Positions 1-7,948 of a stretch of 64,000 bases of DNA are shown here, piece after piece. The stretch's first letter is position 1, and every line of letters starts with the position of its first letter. This DNA comes from Candidatus Albibeggiatoa sp. nov. NOAA (GTDB lineage Bacteria > Pseudomonadota > Gammaproteobacteria > Beggiatoales > Beggiatoaceae), in contig JAOXRS010000116.1 of the NCBI GenBank assembly GCA_025800385.1, positions 186,001 to 250,000 on the forward strand, in the 5' to 3' direction. The notes beneath the pieces are model-generated. The model saw nothing but the letters and a program-made list of their open reading frames with translations. It did not search any database and had not been told where the DNA came from. Made by a program: the position numbers and the translations under genes.

Positions 1-527
1 ACGCCCCCTGCGGCATCTTCTGTCGGTGCAATTTCCGTTACGTCAAAAGTTTTGGTATCTAAAATAGCGCGTTGAGTCATATCCAATAATTGTATACGCA
101 AAGTCACACGCACTCTGGACGGCGTTTCTAAGAATTCTTGCTGTAAACGAATAATTTCCGTATCTAAGCGCAATTCTCCCAAAATTGGTGATGAGGTTGC
201 GGACAAAACTGCACCGAATTTTCCTGTCGCTTCTAAACGCTGCACAATCAACGGCAACAATAAACGCGCTGGGGTATCCACCCATAAATTATCCCGATAA
301 TGCTCTAAAACATAAGGCGTTTTGATATACACCATTTGCTGGGTATCAAAGCCAGATACAGCTTGTGGAATCGAGATTAAAATCGTTTTGCCATCGGTTT
401 GATTAGCAGGCAATTCAACAGGATCAGTTGCAATAAAATAATGTTTTGGCGGCGTATCAGCGGCTAAAAAACTGCATGAACTGAGCAATAATAGTAAAAA
501 CGGTGCAAAGCGAAACGTGGTTAACAT
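1..527 (-). CDS. PqiC-like ABC-transport auxiliary lipoprotein (partial, 3' end outside window)
   Basis: The reading frame is open from the ATG at 527 to the window edge, giving about 175 residues. The N-terminus is hydrophobic and ends in a lipobox-like LLSSC, so an outer-membrane-directed lipoprotein is expected. The body (HYFIATDP near the start, then LRLDTEIIRLQQEFL) resembles the PqiC/ABC_trans_aux family, which works with MCE proteins in moving lipids between the two membranes. Its start lies one base after the stop of the MCE gene, and its ribosome-binding site (GGAG) is inside the end of that gene, so the two are translationally coupled. The frame is not in the supplied ORF list because it runs off the window. 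The family call is from overall pattern; function is inferred from the neighbour. Confidence 0.75.
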   Translation of the reverse strand, partial: MLTTFRFAPFLLLLLSSCSFLAADTPPKHYFIATDPVELPANQTDGKTILISIPQAVSGFDTQQMVYIKTPYVLEHYRDNLWVDTPARLLLPLIVQRLEATGKFGAVLSATSSPILGELRLDTEIIRLQQEFLETPSRVRVTLRIQLLDMTQRAILDTKTFDVTEIAPTEDAAGG

Positions 528-528
528 C

Positions 529-1464
529 TTATTCTCCTGGGCCTTCATCTGGCTTAGCATTGCCGAATAATAACATATTTGGTTTCAACTCAAGGGTGTG
601 AATTAAGCGGCGTGCTGTGCGTAAAAGATGCTGTAATTCAGTCAAATTATTCACAATTGCAGGGGCAGCTTGTTGGCCTAAAAAGTCCATATCATTACGT
701 AAATTACGGCTTAATACATGTAATTCATCGGTAATTTCGGCAATGCTAGCAGTAGAATGTTGAATGTTATCTTGATTAGTTTGTAATAATTGGTTCAAGC
801 TATCAGCTGTATTTTGCGTGGCTTGCAATGTATCCGCAACTTGTTGGGTCATCGCACTTAAGTCTTTAGATAATTGTGCAGTATGATAAGACGTTTCGGT
901 AATATTATGTAAAAATTGATCTATGTTTTGTTCATGTTTTGCAAAGGTATTGGTAACCGTTTGTATATTTTTTAGGCTTTGGGCAATAGAATCACTGTTT
1001 TGCTGCGAAAAGAATTGATTCACTGCGGTATCAACACGCTGAAATAAAGACGGCTTGCTGGCGATTTCGGGATAAGGTTGGTCAGGCTGAAGCTGAATTT
1101 CTGGCGCATGTAAGCTGCCACCCGCCAATTCGATAAATGCCACACCTGTTAAGCCATTCACAGACAACATGGCGTAAGTATCTTGTTTAATGGGTGTATT
1201 TTGTTCAATTTTAAGCAATAAATAAACAGCATCAGGCCGCGCAGGATTTAAGCGAATATCTTGTACTGATCCGACTTGAACCCCTTTGTATTTCACAGGT
1301 GCTTTAAGGTTTAAACCTGACACTGATTCATTGATATAAACTTGATAAGTACCATAGGTTTTATTGTCTTTATCCAGCGTTAACCACAAAACACTGGCAA
1401 TAAACACAAAACTCAATATCATCACAAATAAACCAACCAGTATGTAATTGGCTTTGTTATTCAT
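529..1464 (-). CDS. MCE (MlaD/PqiB-type) family lipid-transport protein
   Basis: 311 residues. One N-terminal transmembrane helix (about residues 7-30, VGLFVMILSFVFIASVLWL) is followed by a single MCE domain with the characteristic VSGLNLKAPVKYKGVQVGSV stretch (about 49-68) and the LTGVAFIEL stretch. The C-terminal half is a long helical, Gln/Asn/Thr-rich region likely to form a coiled coil. Single-MCE proteins are periplasmic, anchored in the inner membrane, and bind lipid for an ABC transporter of the Mla or Pqi type. The ATPase and permease would be expected upstream, but the gene starts at 1464 with a 286-bp divergent spacer before it, so they are not directly upstream. Downstream it is coupled to the auxiliary lipoprotein. 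The start is the ATG before NNKANYIL. The MCE assignment is secure; the exact system is not. Confidence 0.88.
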   Translation of the reverse strand: MNNKANYILVGLFVMILSFVFIASVLWLTLDKDNKTYGTYQVYINESVSGLNLKAPVKYKGVQVGSVQDIRLNPARPDAVYLLLKIEQNTPIKQDTYAMLSVNGLTGVAFIELAGGSLHAPEIQLQPDQPYPEIASKPSLFQRVDTAVNQFFSQQNSDSIAQSLKNIQTVTNTFAKHEQNIDQFLHNITETSYHTAQLSKDLSAMTQQVADTLQATQNTADSLNQLLQTNQDNIQHSTASIAEITDELHVLSRNLRNDMDFLGQQAAPAIVNNLTELQHLLRTARRLIHTLELKPNMLLFGNAKPDEGPGE

Positions 1465-1687
1465 TTTATACCTCGAGTTTAAAGAAAATCTTTTGGAAAT
1501 TGTAACACTTTATGGGGTTTTAACTATAGATAGATTTTAAGCCAACTATTTCACAGATAACTATCGTTAATGGTTTCTATTTCACCGTTCTATTTTTTAT
1601 CTTTGTAGCTCTTATAAAATAAGCCATTCTCTTAAAAATTATCATCATTAAATCAATCAATAACGATCTCTATCGAATAATTAAATA

Positions 1688-1716
1688 TTGATAAATATCA
1701 GGATGGTGGATATACT
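1688..1716 (+). promoter_or_regulatory. sigma70-like promoter for the small-ORF unit
   Basis: TTGATA at 1688-1693 and TATACT at 1711-1716 are separated by 17 bp; each hexamer matches the sigma70 consensus at five of six positions. A start site near 1723 would give a leader of about 28 nt to the first small ORF. The rest of the spacer 1465-1687 is AT-rich and must also hold the promoter of the divergent MCE operon, but nothing clear was seen for it. Confidence 0.55.
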
Positions 1717-1750
1717 TAAGGTTTCCTCTACTTAGTAAGGATGACTGACC

Positions 1751-1888
1751 ATGCGAAGTACTTACTGTGTCTATTTTAATGTAACTATGCCATATAGTAA
1801 CTCATCAAATCCACCTAACAATGGTACTGGAAATACAACAATAGGTGACAAAGAGAAAAATAAGGTGAAACAGAAACCAATTCCTTAA
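1751..1888 (+). CDS. small hypothetical protein A (45 aa)
   Basis: ATG at 1751 follows an AAGGA ribosome-binding site at good spacing (nine bases), and the frame runs 45 codons to TAA at 1886. The product starts MRSTYCVYFNVTMPYS, continues with an Asn/Pro/Thr/Gly-rich middle (SNSSNPPNNGTGNTT) and ends in a basic tail (KNKVKQKPIP). It has one Cys and no signal peptide or membrane segment. A second in-frame ATG lies at 1787. It sits between a good promoter and small protein B, 18 bp upstream of the latter, and both are polar and probably disordered. No family is recognised. The promoter, ribosome-binding site and terminator around the pair are the only support for expression. Confidence 0.45.
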   Translation: MRSTYCVYFNVTMPYSNSSNPPNNGTGNTTIGDKEKNKVKQKPIP

Positions 1889-1906
1889 GTTAAAAGAGGC
1901 ATTATT

Positions 1907-2092
1907 ATGGCAAATAGTGAATTAGATTTAACTTCTAAAGGTAGAGAAAAGGCTATCAATAACAAAAAAACTAATACTGGTATAGAAAACATTAACCCTG
2001 GTGACACAGAAGCTGGGAATAAAGACTCTCAAACAACTGCAAATGTAGATAGCAATACTGTAGATACGTCTAACCCTCGTGCTACTGCTTAG
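1907..2092 (+). CDS. small hypothetical protein B (61 aa, disordered, Asn/Thr-rich)
   Basis: 61 residues from ATG 1907, with GAGG eight bases upstream. The sequence is entirely polar: MANSELDLTSKGREKAINN, then runs rich in Asn, Thr, Asp and Ser, ending in SNPRATA. There is no Cys, no aromatic residue, no signal peptide and no membrane segment, so an intrinsically disordered protein is predicted. It follows small protein A by 18 bp and is followed 12 bp later by a hairpin terminator, so the two form one short transcript. It could be a peptide precursor, a small regulatory or stress protein, or a chance ORF. No family recognised. Confidence 0.5.
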   Translation: MANSELDLTSKGREKAINNKKTNTGIENINPGDTEAGNKDSQTTANVDSNTVDTSNPRATA

Positions 2093-2104
2093 CTATTCAA
2101 AAAT

Positions 2105-2133
2105 GAGGCATTACAAAGATATGTAATTGCCTC
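2105..2133 (+). terminator. hairpin terminator after the small-ORF unit
   Basis: GAGGCATTACA (2105-2115) pairs with TGTAATTGCCTC (2122-2133) with one bulged base and a six-base loop, followed by a pyrimidine-rich TCTCTTATTGT tract. It lies 12 bp after the stop of small protein B. The following stretch to 2435 is AT-rich with no gene. It holds two hyphenated palindromes, TGTCAA-T-TTGACA around 2166-2178 and ATTAC-ATG-GTAAT at 2395-2407, either of which could be a regulator site for the downstream oxidoreductase. Confidence 0.55.
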
Positions 2134-2435
2134 TCTCTTATTGTAGTGTGCACTACTTTTGTCATATGTCAATTTGACAGACTCATATTCTCCTTTAAAA
2201 ATACGATGAATAACAAGGCTTAATTAGGTTTCAAGTTTTATATCTGTTAGAAAATGAATTTATAGCTAAAACCAATACTGACAAAATGACAGAAAATCTA
2301 TTTTTTTACAAATAACAAAAAACGCAAAATTCAAATAAATTCAAAATGTTAAACATATAGCAATCAAATGGTCTACAGTTTGCTGACAGTAACCATTACA
2401 TGGTAATAACCTCTGTAGGTCATCATTGAAATGTA

Positions 2436-2469
2436 AGGTCTCTAGCTGCACGAGTTAGAGACCTTTTTT
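2436..2469 (+). terminator. strong intrinsic-terminator hairpin just before the molybdoenzyme start (attenuator or sRNA terminator)
   Basis: AGGTCTCTA (2436-2444) and TAGAGACCT (2456-2464) form a perfect 9-bp stem with an 11-base loop, ending in six T residues. The T run stops only 19 bases before the ATG at 2489. A terminator in this position either ends a small upstream transcript or acts as an attenuator in the leader of the oxidoreductase gene. A weak -35/-10 pair (CTGACA, then TAATAA) lies upstream near 2382-2408. Confidence 0.65.
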
Positions 2470-2488
2470 AACGTATGGAGTCTGGGGA

Positions 2489-5020
2489 ATGGATACACAA
2501 AAATTACAAGATTATCTCAATATTAACCGCCGCAATTTTCTCAAAACCACCGCTCTGACCTCAACCACCCTATCTACTGGTCTAATTTCAAGCAAAACTC
2601 AAGCCTATGCTTATGAGCCTTATCCAAAAGATGACGATTTAGAAACTGTTGTCACCAGTTGTGCGCATAACTGTGGTTCACGTCACGCACTGATTGCACA
2701 TAAAAAAAATGATGTGATTGTGCGTTTATCCACTGATGATGGGCGTTTTCAGAAAGATGGTGAGTATGGCAAAGATACAGAAGAAGAACCGCAATTGCGT
2801 GGCTGTTTGCGTGGGCGTTCGTATCGACATCGGATTTATTCCCAAGAGCGTTTATTGTACCCCATGATGCGAGTGGGCAAGCGAGGTGAAGGCAAGTTCC
2901 GTCGTGCCAGTTGGGAAGAGGCTTTAAGTTTTGTCGCCGAGAAAATGCAATATATCAAAGCCACTTATGGTGATACTGCGCTGCTTGACCAAAGTTATGC
3001 AGGTGCATCGTGGGGCGTGCTGCACAAGTCGGATCAGATTGAAGGTTTGTTGGGACGATTCTTAGGTATGTTTGGCTGTCGTACCAGTTCATGGTCTGTG
3101 CCTTCTTATCAAGCGACTACATTTAGCTCACGCATGACTTTCGGCACAATCCGCGATGGTAATGAAGATGATACTTTTGCCCATTCCAAATTGATTATTA
3201 TGTGGGGCTGGAATCCAGCTTATACGTTTCATGGTGGTAATACTTTTTATTACATGCGTTTAGCTAAGCAACGTGGCTGTAAATTCGTGTTAGTTGATCC
3301 GCAATATACAGATTCTGCATCGACTTATGATGCGTGGTGGATTCCGATTCGTCCCAACACTGATGCGGCAATGATGGCGGGGATGGCGCATTATATTTTT
3401 AGCAATAACTTACAAGATCAAGATTTTATTAATAAATTCGTGCAAGGCATGGATGCGGCAACAATGCCAGATTGGGCAAGCGATCAAGAGAATTTTAAAG
3501 ATTACATTTTAGGTAAATCCGACGGTCAGCCAAAAACCCCAGAGTGGGCGGCAGAAATCTGTGGCGTATCAGCGAAAGATATTAAGAAATTAGCCGACAT
3601 GTACGCAACCACTAAACCTGCGGCGTTAAAAGCGTCTTGGGCACCGGGGCGTAATGCGTATGGCGAGCAATACAATCGGATGGCAGCGGCATTACAAGCC
3701 ATGACAGGCAATATCGGTATTTTAGGTGGCTGTGCAGAAGGTGTGGGTAAGGGTTGGCACGCGAAAGCAGTTGCATATCCATATGATGAAAATAGCAATA
3801 TTTGGTATCAATCGATTAAGTCAGATCGCTGGGCACACTGTGTTTTGAATTATCCCAATGTGAAGCGTGAGGATATTGGTTTGTGGCCGCGCAGTGATGA
3901 GACTGATGGACAAATTCCAAATATTCGCGGGATTTTCTGGCAAGGTTCGGACTGGTTCAATCAGTTGACCAATATTAATAAAGAAATTCAGGCAATTCAT
4001 AAGCTTGACTTAGTGGTCTGTATGGATTCGACCATTACGCCATCGGGTTTATGGGCAGATGTGCTATTTCCTGTTGCGACCCATTTTGAACGCCATGATG
4101 TCGCGTTGCCTTGGTATAAAGGGCATTATTATATTCATCGTCCGAAAGTCATTGAACCCATGGGCGAGAGCAAAACCGATTTACAAATTTTCACTGAATT
4201 GGCATATCGTTTAGGTTTTGGTAAGGAATACAACCCAAAAGCTGAGCGTAATTACTTTTTTGATAATGAAGCGGTTGACGAGGAGTTTCTCAAAGAGTGG
4301 TGGGAAAATAAAGTCATGCACTATCAAAATGTGACGATGCCTTGGGATGAGTTTAAGCAAACGGGGATTTATAAATTTAAACTTGACCGTCCACATGTGG
4401 CGTTTCAGGATAATGTGGAGAAAGGTGTGCCTTGGGATACGCCATCAGGCAAAATTGAGATTTTCTCTTCTAAATTGGCGAAATACACCGATTGGACAAA
4501 AACCTCATATGGTCATTATATTCCTGCGATTCCGAAATGGATTGAGCCTTGGGAATATCTCGGCGACCGTGAGAAGACTAAAAAACACCCATTCCATTTA
4601 ATCAGCCCGCACCCACGTTGGCGTACTCATTCGATTTTTAACAATATTTCGATTTTGCGCGAAACCTATGAGCAAGAAGTGACCATGAATGCCAGCGATG
4701 CCATGAAGTTGGGTTTAAAAACAGGTGATACAGTCGAGGTTTACAATGATCGTGGCAAAGTGGTTGTGCCTGTGTATGTGACCCAGCGTTGTATGCCGGG
4801 AGTCGCGGTATTATATGAAGGCTCATGGATGGATTTGGATGAGAATGGTGTGGATCGCTCGGGCAATCCTGACTTTTTAACTGATGATAATCCAAGTCCT
4901 GCAGGTGCATTTGCCTATAACACAGTATTGGTGAATATTCAGAAAACCTGTTTAGAACATCGTCCGGGGTGGGATAGATTAGCCACGTCTCGCAGTCATG
5001 TGTTTAGACGGGATAATTAA
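2489..5020 (+). CDS. Tat-exported molybdopterin oxidoreductase, DMSO-reductase (DmsA-like) family
   Basis: 843 residues, similar in length to DmsA. A twin-arginine signal (NRRNFLK, residues 13-19, then a hydrophobic stretch to AYA) indicates export of the folded, cofactor-loaded enzyme. The cluster-binding segment reads C58-x3-C62-x3-H66 with C106 in the RGCLRGRS motif, so the third Cys of the usual [4Fe-4S] set is His. The segment around residues 200-210 (SSWSVPSYQAT) aligns with the DmsA region carrying the Ser molybdenum ligand; Ser203 or Ser206 is the likely ligand. The C-terminal region has the HPRWRTHS and VEVYNDRGK patterns of the dinucleotide-binding domain. DmsA-type enzymes reduce S- or N-oxides with quinol electrons through DmsB and DmsC; no such partner genes are nearby. 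Substrate is unknown; it could also run oxidatively. Confidence 0.88.
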   Translation: MDTQKLQDYLNINRRNFLKTTALTSTTLSTGLISSKTQAYAYEPYPKDDDLETVVTSCAHNCGSRHALIAHKKNDVIVRLSTDDGRFQKDGEYGKDTEEEPQLRGCLRGRSYRHRIYSQERLLYPMMRVGKRGEGKFRRASWEEALSFVAEKMQYIKATYGDTALLDQSYAGASWGVLHKSDQIEGLLGRFLGMFGCRTSSWSVPSYQATTFSSRMTFGTIRDGNEDDTFAHSKLIIMWGWNPAYTFHGGNTFYYMRLAKQRGCKFVLVDPQYTDSASTYDAWWIPIRPNTDAAMMAGMAHYIFSNNLQDQDFINKFVQGMDAATMPDWASDQENFKDYILGKSDGQPKTPEWAAEICGVSAKDIKKLADMYATTKPAALKASWAPGRNAYGEQYNRMAAALQAMTGNIGILGGCAEGVGKGWHAKAVAYPYDENSNIWYQSIKSDRWAHCVLNYPNVKREDIGLWPRSDETDGQIPNIRGIFWQGSDWFNQLTNINKEIQAIHKLDLVVCMDSTITPSGLWADVLFPVATHFERHDVALPWYKGHYYIHRPKVIEPMGESKTDLQIFTELAYRLGFGKEYNPKAERNYFFDNEAVDEEFLKEWWENKVMHYQNVTMPWDEFKQTGIYKFKLDRPHVAFQDNVEKGVPWDTPSGKIEIFSSKLAKYTDWTKTSYGHYIPAIPKWIEPWEYLGDREKTKKHPFHLISPHPRWRTHSIFNNISILRETYEQEVTMNASDAMKLGLKTGDTVEVYNDRGKVVVPVYVTQRCMPGVAVLYEGSWMDLDENGVDRSGNPDFLTDDNPSPAGAFAYNTVLVNIQKTCLEHRPGWDRLATSRSHVFRRDN

Positions 5021-5029
5021 CAAGAAAGT

Positions 5030-5062
5030 AATAACCTGTCTCTATCATTTTGGCAGGTTATT
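5030..5062. terminator. terminator between convergent genes
   Basis: AATAACCTG (5030-5038) and CAGGTTATT (5054-5062) make a perfect 9-bp stem. It starts ten bases after the molybdoenzyme stop and lies 60 bp before the stop of the convergent cyclase-like gene, so it probably serves both. Confidence 0.6.
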
Positions 5063-5120
5063 GATTATTTATCTCATAAAACTAAAATATTAAAAGTTGC
5101 ATGTTTGTTTTAGACAAAAG

Positions 5121-7439
5121 CTAAGCCTTAACTCCCAACTTTGAAAAAATAGCTTGTAACAATTTTCGATTGGTGACGACTTCATAATATTCCTTATTTG
5201 TGCTTGGATATTTCTCAGTATTCTCTTGCCAAAGTTGTACATTACTACGTCGAATGACTACAGTGTGAGACTGTCTTCGAATATCCTGATATTGACCAAC
5301 AAAAATCTCGCAAGCTCCAACATTCGGTAATTTGGTTTTCATCGAGCGCAAAGCAATTTCTTTGTGTAATTTCTGAAATGCTGTTTGATCTAATTCAACT
5401 CCATTTAGATTATAACGAAACGTGGTCATGCCTTTTTCACCTTTAAAACTATCAGTGGCAGGCTGTTGAAACACCATGACATGAGTTAATAAATCGACGT
5501 TTGCATACAACTGGCGTAATTTCCAAGAACAAGATGACAACCTATCCGCATAACCAATCGCAGGCGAAATCATAATACGATCATCACCATCATATAAAAA
5601 AGCGGGGGCTTCAGCTGAATAGCAAATACCAATCCCCAGTTCTAAAATCGGTAAACCCTGTTCCTGACAAATCTGATTTTGCTTGGCCACCACTTCCAAC
5701 ATACTCTTGGCCAAACCACAGGCTCGGGCAACTGCAAACCACTGCTCTGGCTGAGACTGATATTCAAAAAAACTTAAAATAACCGCATCACCTTCAATAA
5801 ATACCTTTTCACCGCCAAAATCTTTAATTAACTCTCTAATCGGATGAAAAAAATGTAAATTAAAGTGAGTGGCTGGGTTTAAACCACGCTTGGTTAATTC
5901 GCTCACAATGGTAGTCGAACCACGTAAATCTGCTTTTAAAATTACATGACAACGAATGCTAGTATTGGCTTCATCCGTATATTCTTCAGCTAGTAAAAAC
6001 TCATTTAAAATGCCATTACTGCGAGATAATTGAATATAACTGTCATCTTCCAGTAAATGTACAGACTCTAGTTTTTGTTGTAATAATTTTTGAAATTTCA
6101 AATCACGCCGATAGGCTGTAAAATCTTGCATAAACTGACATAAAATTGCAGATTTATCTTGTTTTAAAGCTTGGCGAAGGCGTTTTTGAGTTGCTGATAA
6201 CTCATTGATTGATAATTCTTTGTTATCACTTTTTCGAGTAGCTTTGAGTTTGACTAAATTTTTAAATTTATTATTGATAGTTTGTGCATCGATTTCGCCG
6301 CATAAGTAACTAAATAAAAGCTTAGGATCAAGCAAATGATAATAGTGGTTATACAATCTTGGTAGCTCATAAATGGCTAAAATAGGTAACAATAAATCTA
6401 ATTCTGCAAACGATTGATCTAAAATTTGCAGGGCAGTTTTTTGATAGGCTAATTTATATTGCAATGTATCAGTGGTCGTTTTAGATAACTGACTTTGCGT
6501 TTGTTGTGTATCAAATAATAACTGCATATTGTCTGGATTATCACGCCAAGTGAACGATTTATTATTGATGCTGGGATAACTTTTTTTACTACTGGAGGCC
6601 AGCTTAATAGGACATAACTCAATAATTTTAGCCAACACTTCATCGATAGCAGTTTGTAATTTCACAAAACAAAATCGATGGGTAACATTATCAACCAGCC
6701 ATATATATTTATTTAATAACAAATCATTTTCATACGCGGCATACATCAAATGGCTAAATAGCATCGGCTCGGGAATACTCCACGGCACACCGAACAATTC
6801 CATGCGTAACTTCGTATTTTGACTATTTTCAATCCAACGCATTTGCTCAAAAATTTCACTACTGACCTGATTGAGCACCCGAACTTTATTATTTTGAATC
6901 CATTTGGTTCTATCATAATTAGTCAAGCTTTGTGCACTTTGGCTGCCTGTCATCGTGGAACTACGCAGCTCTTGCAAAATATCATCTAAAGTGTGGGTAA
7001 TTGTCTGATGCAGGAATTTGCTAATACTGAGTTGTAAAAGCTGAACTTTATGGATTTGTTTGCTTTCTTTAGCACGATTGGCAGCAGTTTGTAATATATC
7101 TGCATAATGCTGAGCAAATTGTTCTAGCTGTTTACGTACTTTATCAGAAGGCTTGTCTGTAAATCGTTTCTTTGTTGAGGTGCGTTCTTCTAATAACTCA
7201 TGAATTAAATTTTTGGCTTGTGCAGTAAATTTTTGGCTCAGATAAGTATCAATTCGCACATTATCAATACCTAAATTAAAATAGCTCAAATCAATATGAG
7301 GATAATAAATAGGCTGTACGCTAGGTTTGAATAGAGGGGGCTGCGTATTTTGTTGTGAGAAAAGCCGAAGTAATGCCATATTTGCAAGAGAAGTAGCGAA
7401 TCGTGTATCCCTAACTGCAATAAATTTTCCACTCAGCAA
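5121..7439 (-). CDS. large protein with C-terminal class III nucleotide-cyclase-like domain
   Basis: 772 residues. The N-terminal ~490 residues are helical, polar and match no family I recognise; they contain a putative coiled region around 60-150. From about residue 495 there is a class III adenylate/guanylate cyclase fold: HVILKADLRGSTT with the first metal Asp at 504, and GEKVFIEGDAVILSFF with the second at 551. The position that normally holds the substrate-selecting Lys (GxVVKxxGD) is Phe547. In the later ISPAIGYADRL segment the usual Asn is replaced by Gly while the Arg is kept. Both metal ligands remain, so it may bind nucleotide but act atypically or as a regulatory pseudo-cyclase. 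Start uncertain: neither M1 nor M21 (7379) has a clear ribosome-binding site. Monocistronic, no signal peptide. Confidence 0.7.
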   Translation of the reverse strand: MLSGKFIAVRDTRFATSLANMALLRLFSQQNTQPPLFKPSVQPIYYPHIDLSYFNLGIDNVRIDTYLSQKFTAQAKNLIHELLEERTSTKKRFTDKPSDKVRKQLEQFAQHYADILQTAANRAKESKQIHKVQLLQLSISKFLHQTITHTLDDILQELRSSTMTGSQSAQSLTNYDRTKWIQNNKVRVLNQVSSEIFEQMRWIENSQNTKLRMELFGVPWSIPEPMLFSHLMYAAYENDLLLNKYIWLVDNVTHRFCFVKLQTAIDEVLAKIIELCPIKLASSSKKSYPSINNKSFTWRDNPDNMQLLFDTQQTQSQLSKTTTDTLQYKLAYQKTALQILDQSFAELDLLLPILAIYELPRLYNHYYHLLDPKLLFSYLCGEIDAQTINNKFKNLVKLKATRKSDNKELSINELSATQKRLRQALKQDKSAILCQFMQDFTAYRRDLKFQKLLQQKLESVHLLEDDSYIQLSRSNGILNEFLLAEEYTDEANTSIRCHVILKADLRGSTTIVSELTKRGLNPATHFNLHFFHPIRELIKDFGGEKVFIEGDAVILSFFEYQSQPEQWFAVARACGLAKSMLEVVAKQNQICQEQGLPILELGIGICYSAEAPAFLYDGDDRIMISPAIGYADRLSSCSWKLRQLYANVDLLTHVMVFQQPATDSFKGEKGMTTFRYNLNGVELDQTAFQKLHKEIALRSMKTKLPNVGACEIFVGQYQDIRRQSHTVVIRRSNVQLWQENTEKYPSTNKEYYEVVTNRKLLQAIFSKLGVKA

Positions 7440-7807
7440 ATTGCCGACAGTGAAGCTATAAAGCCATTATAACTTATTGTGTTACGGTGTTTAGGTTTTT
7501 ATACAGTATAGAATCTGTCATATATATAGCAGATATTGATTCACCTTGATGTATTTTGTCGCAAAATTAGACAGCCATTTATCGTGTTAATGATGAGCCA
7601 ATAGATCAAAATAACAATTCATTCAAAACCAGCCTTTCATGATACTTATTCTAACTTACATAATTGCCTGAATCTCATTTTAGCGTAGAGAGAGTGCTAT
7701 AAATTGCATAATAAAAAATAACGAGAAATATCATGCGCATATAAAAAATTATATGCTTTAACCATCTAATCTCCACACAAAAAATATAAAACTTATGTTA
7801 ATACAGG

Positions 7808-7836
7808 TTAACTTTAGCCACAAAACCTATTACAAT
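7808..7836 (+). promoter_or_regulatory. candidate promoter of the P-type ATPase operon
   Basis: TTAACT (7808-7813) and TACAAT (7831-7836) are spaced by 17 bp; the -10 matches five of six. The gene-free stretch 7440-7948 is AT-rich and otherwise shows no ORF, RNA gene or repeat that I can support. Confidence 0.4.
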
Positions 7837-7948
7837 GTACTACATTCATAAACCTTATGATTGATAGTGGATAATGTCATTAATTTGACGAACACCTCTG
7901 CAATTTTTTTATTACTAGCAGACTTCAAGAGCACAGGGTGATTAGGTA

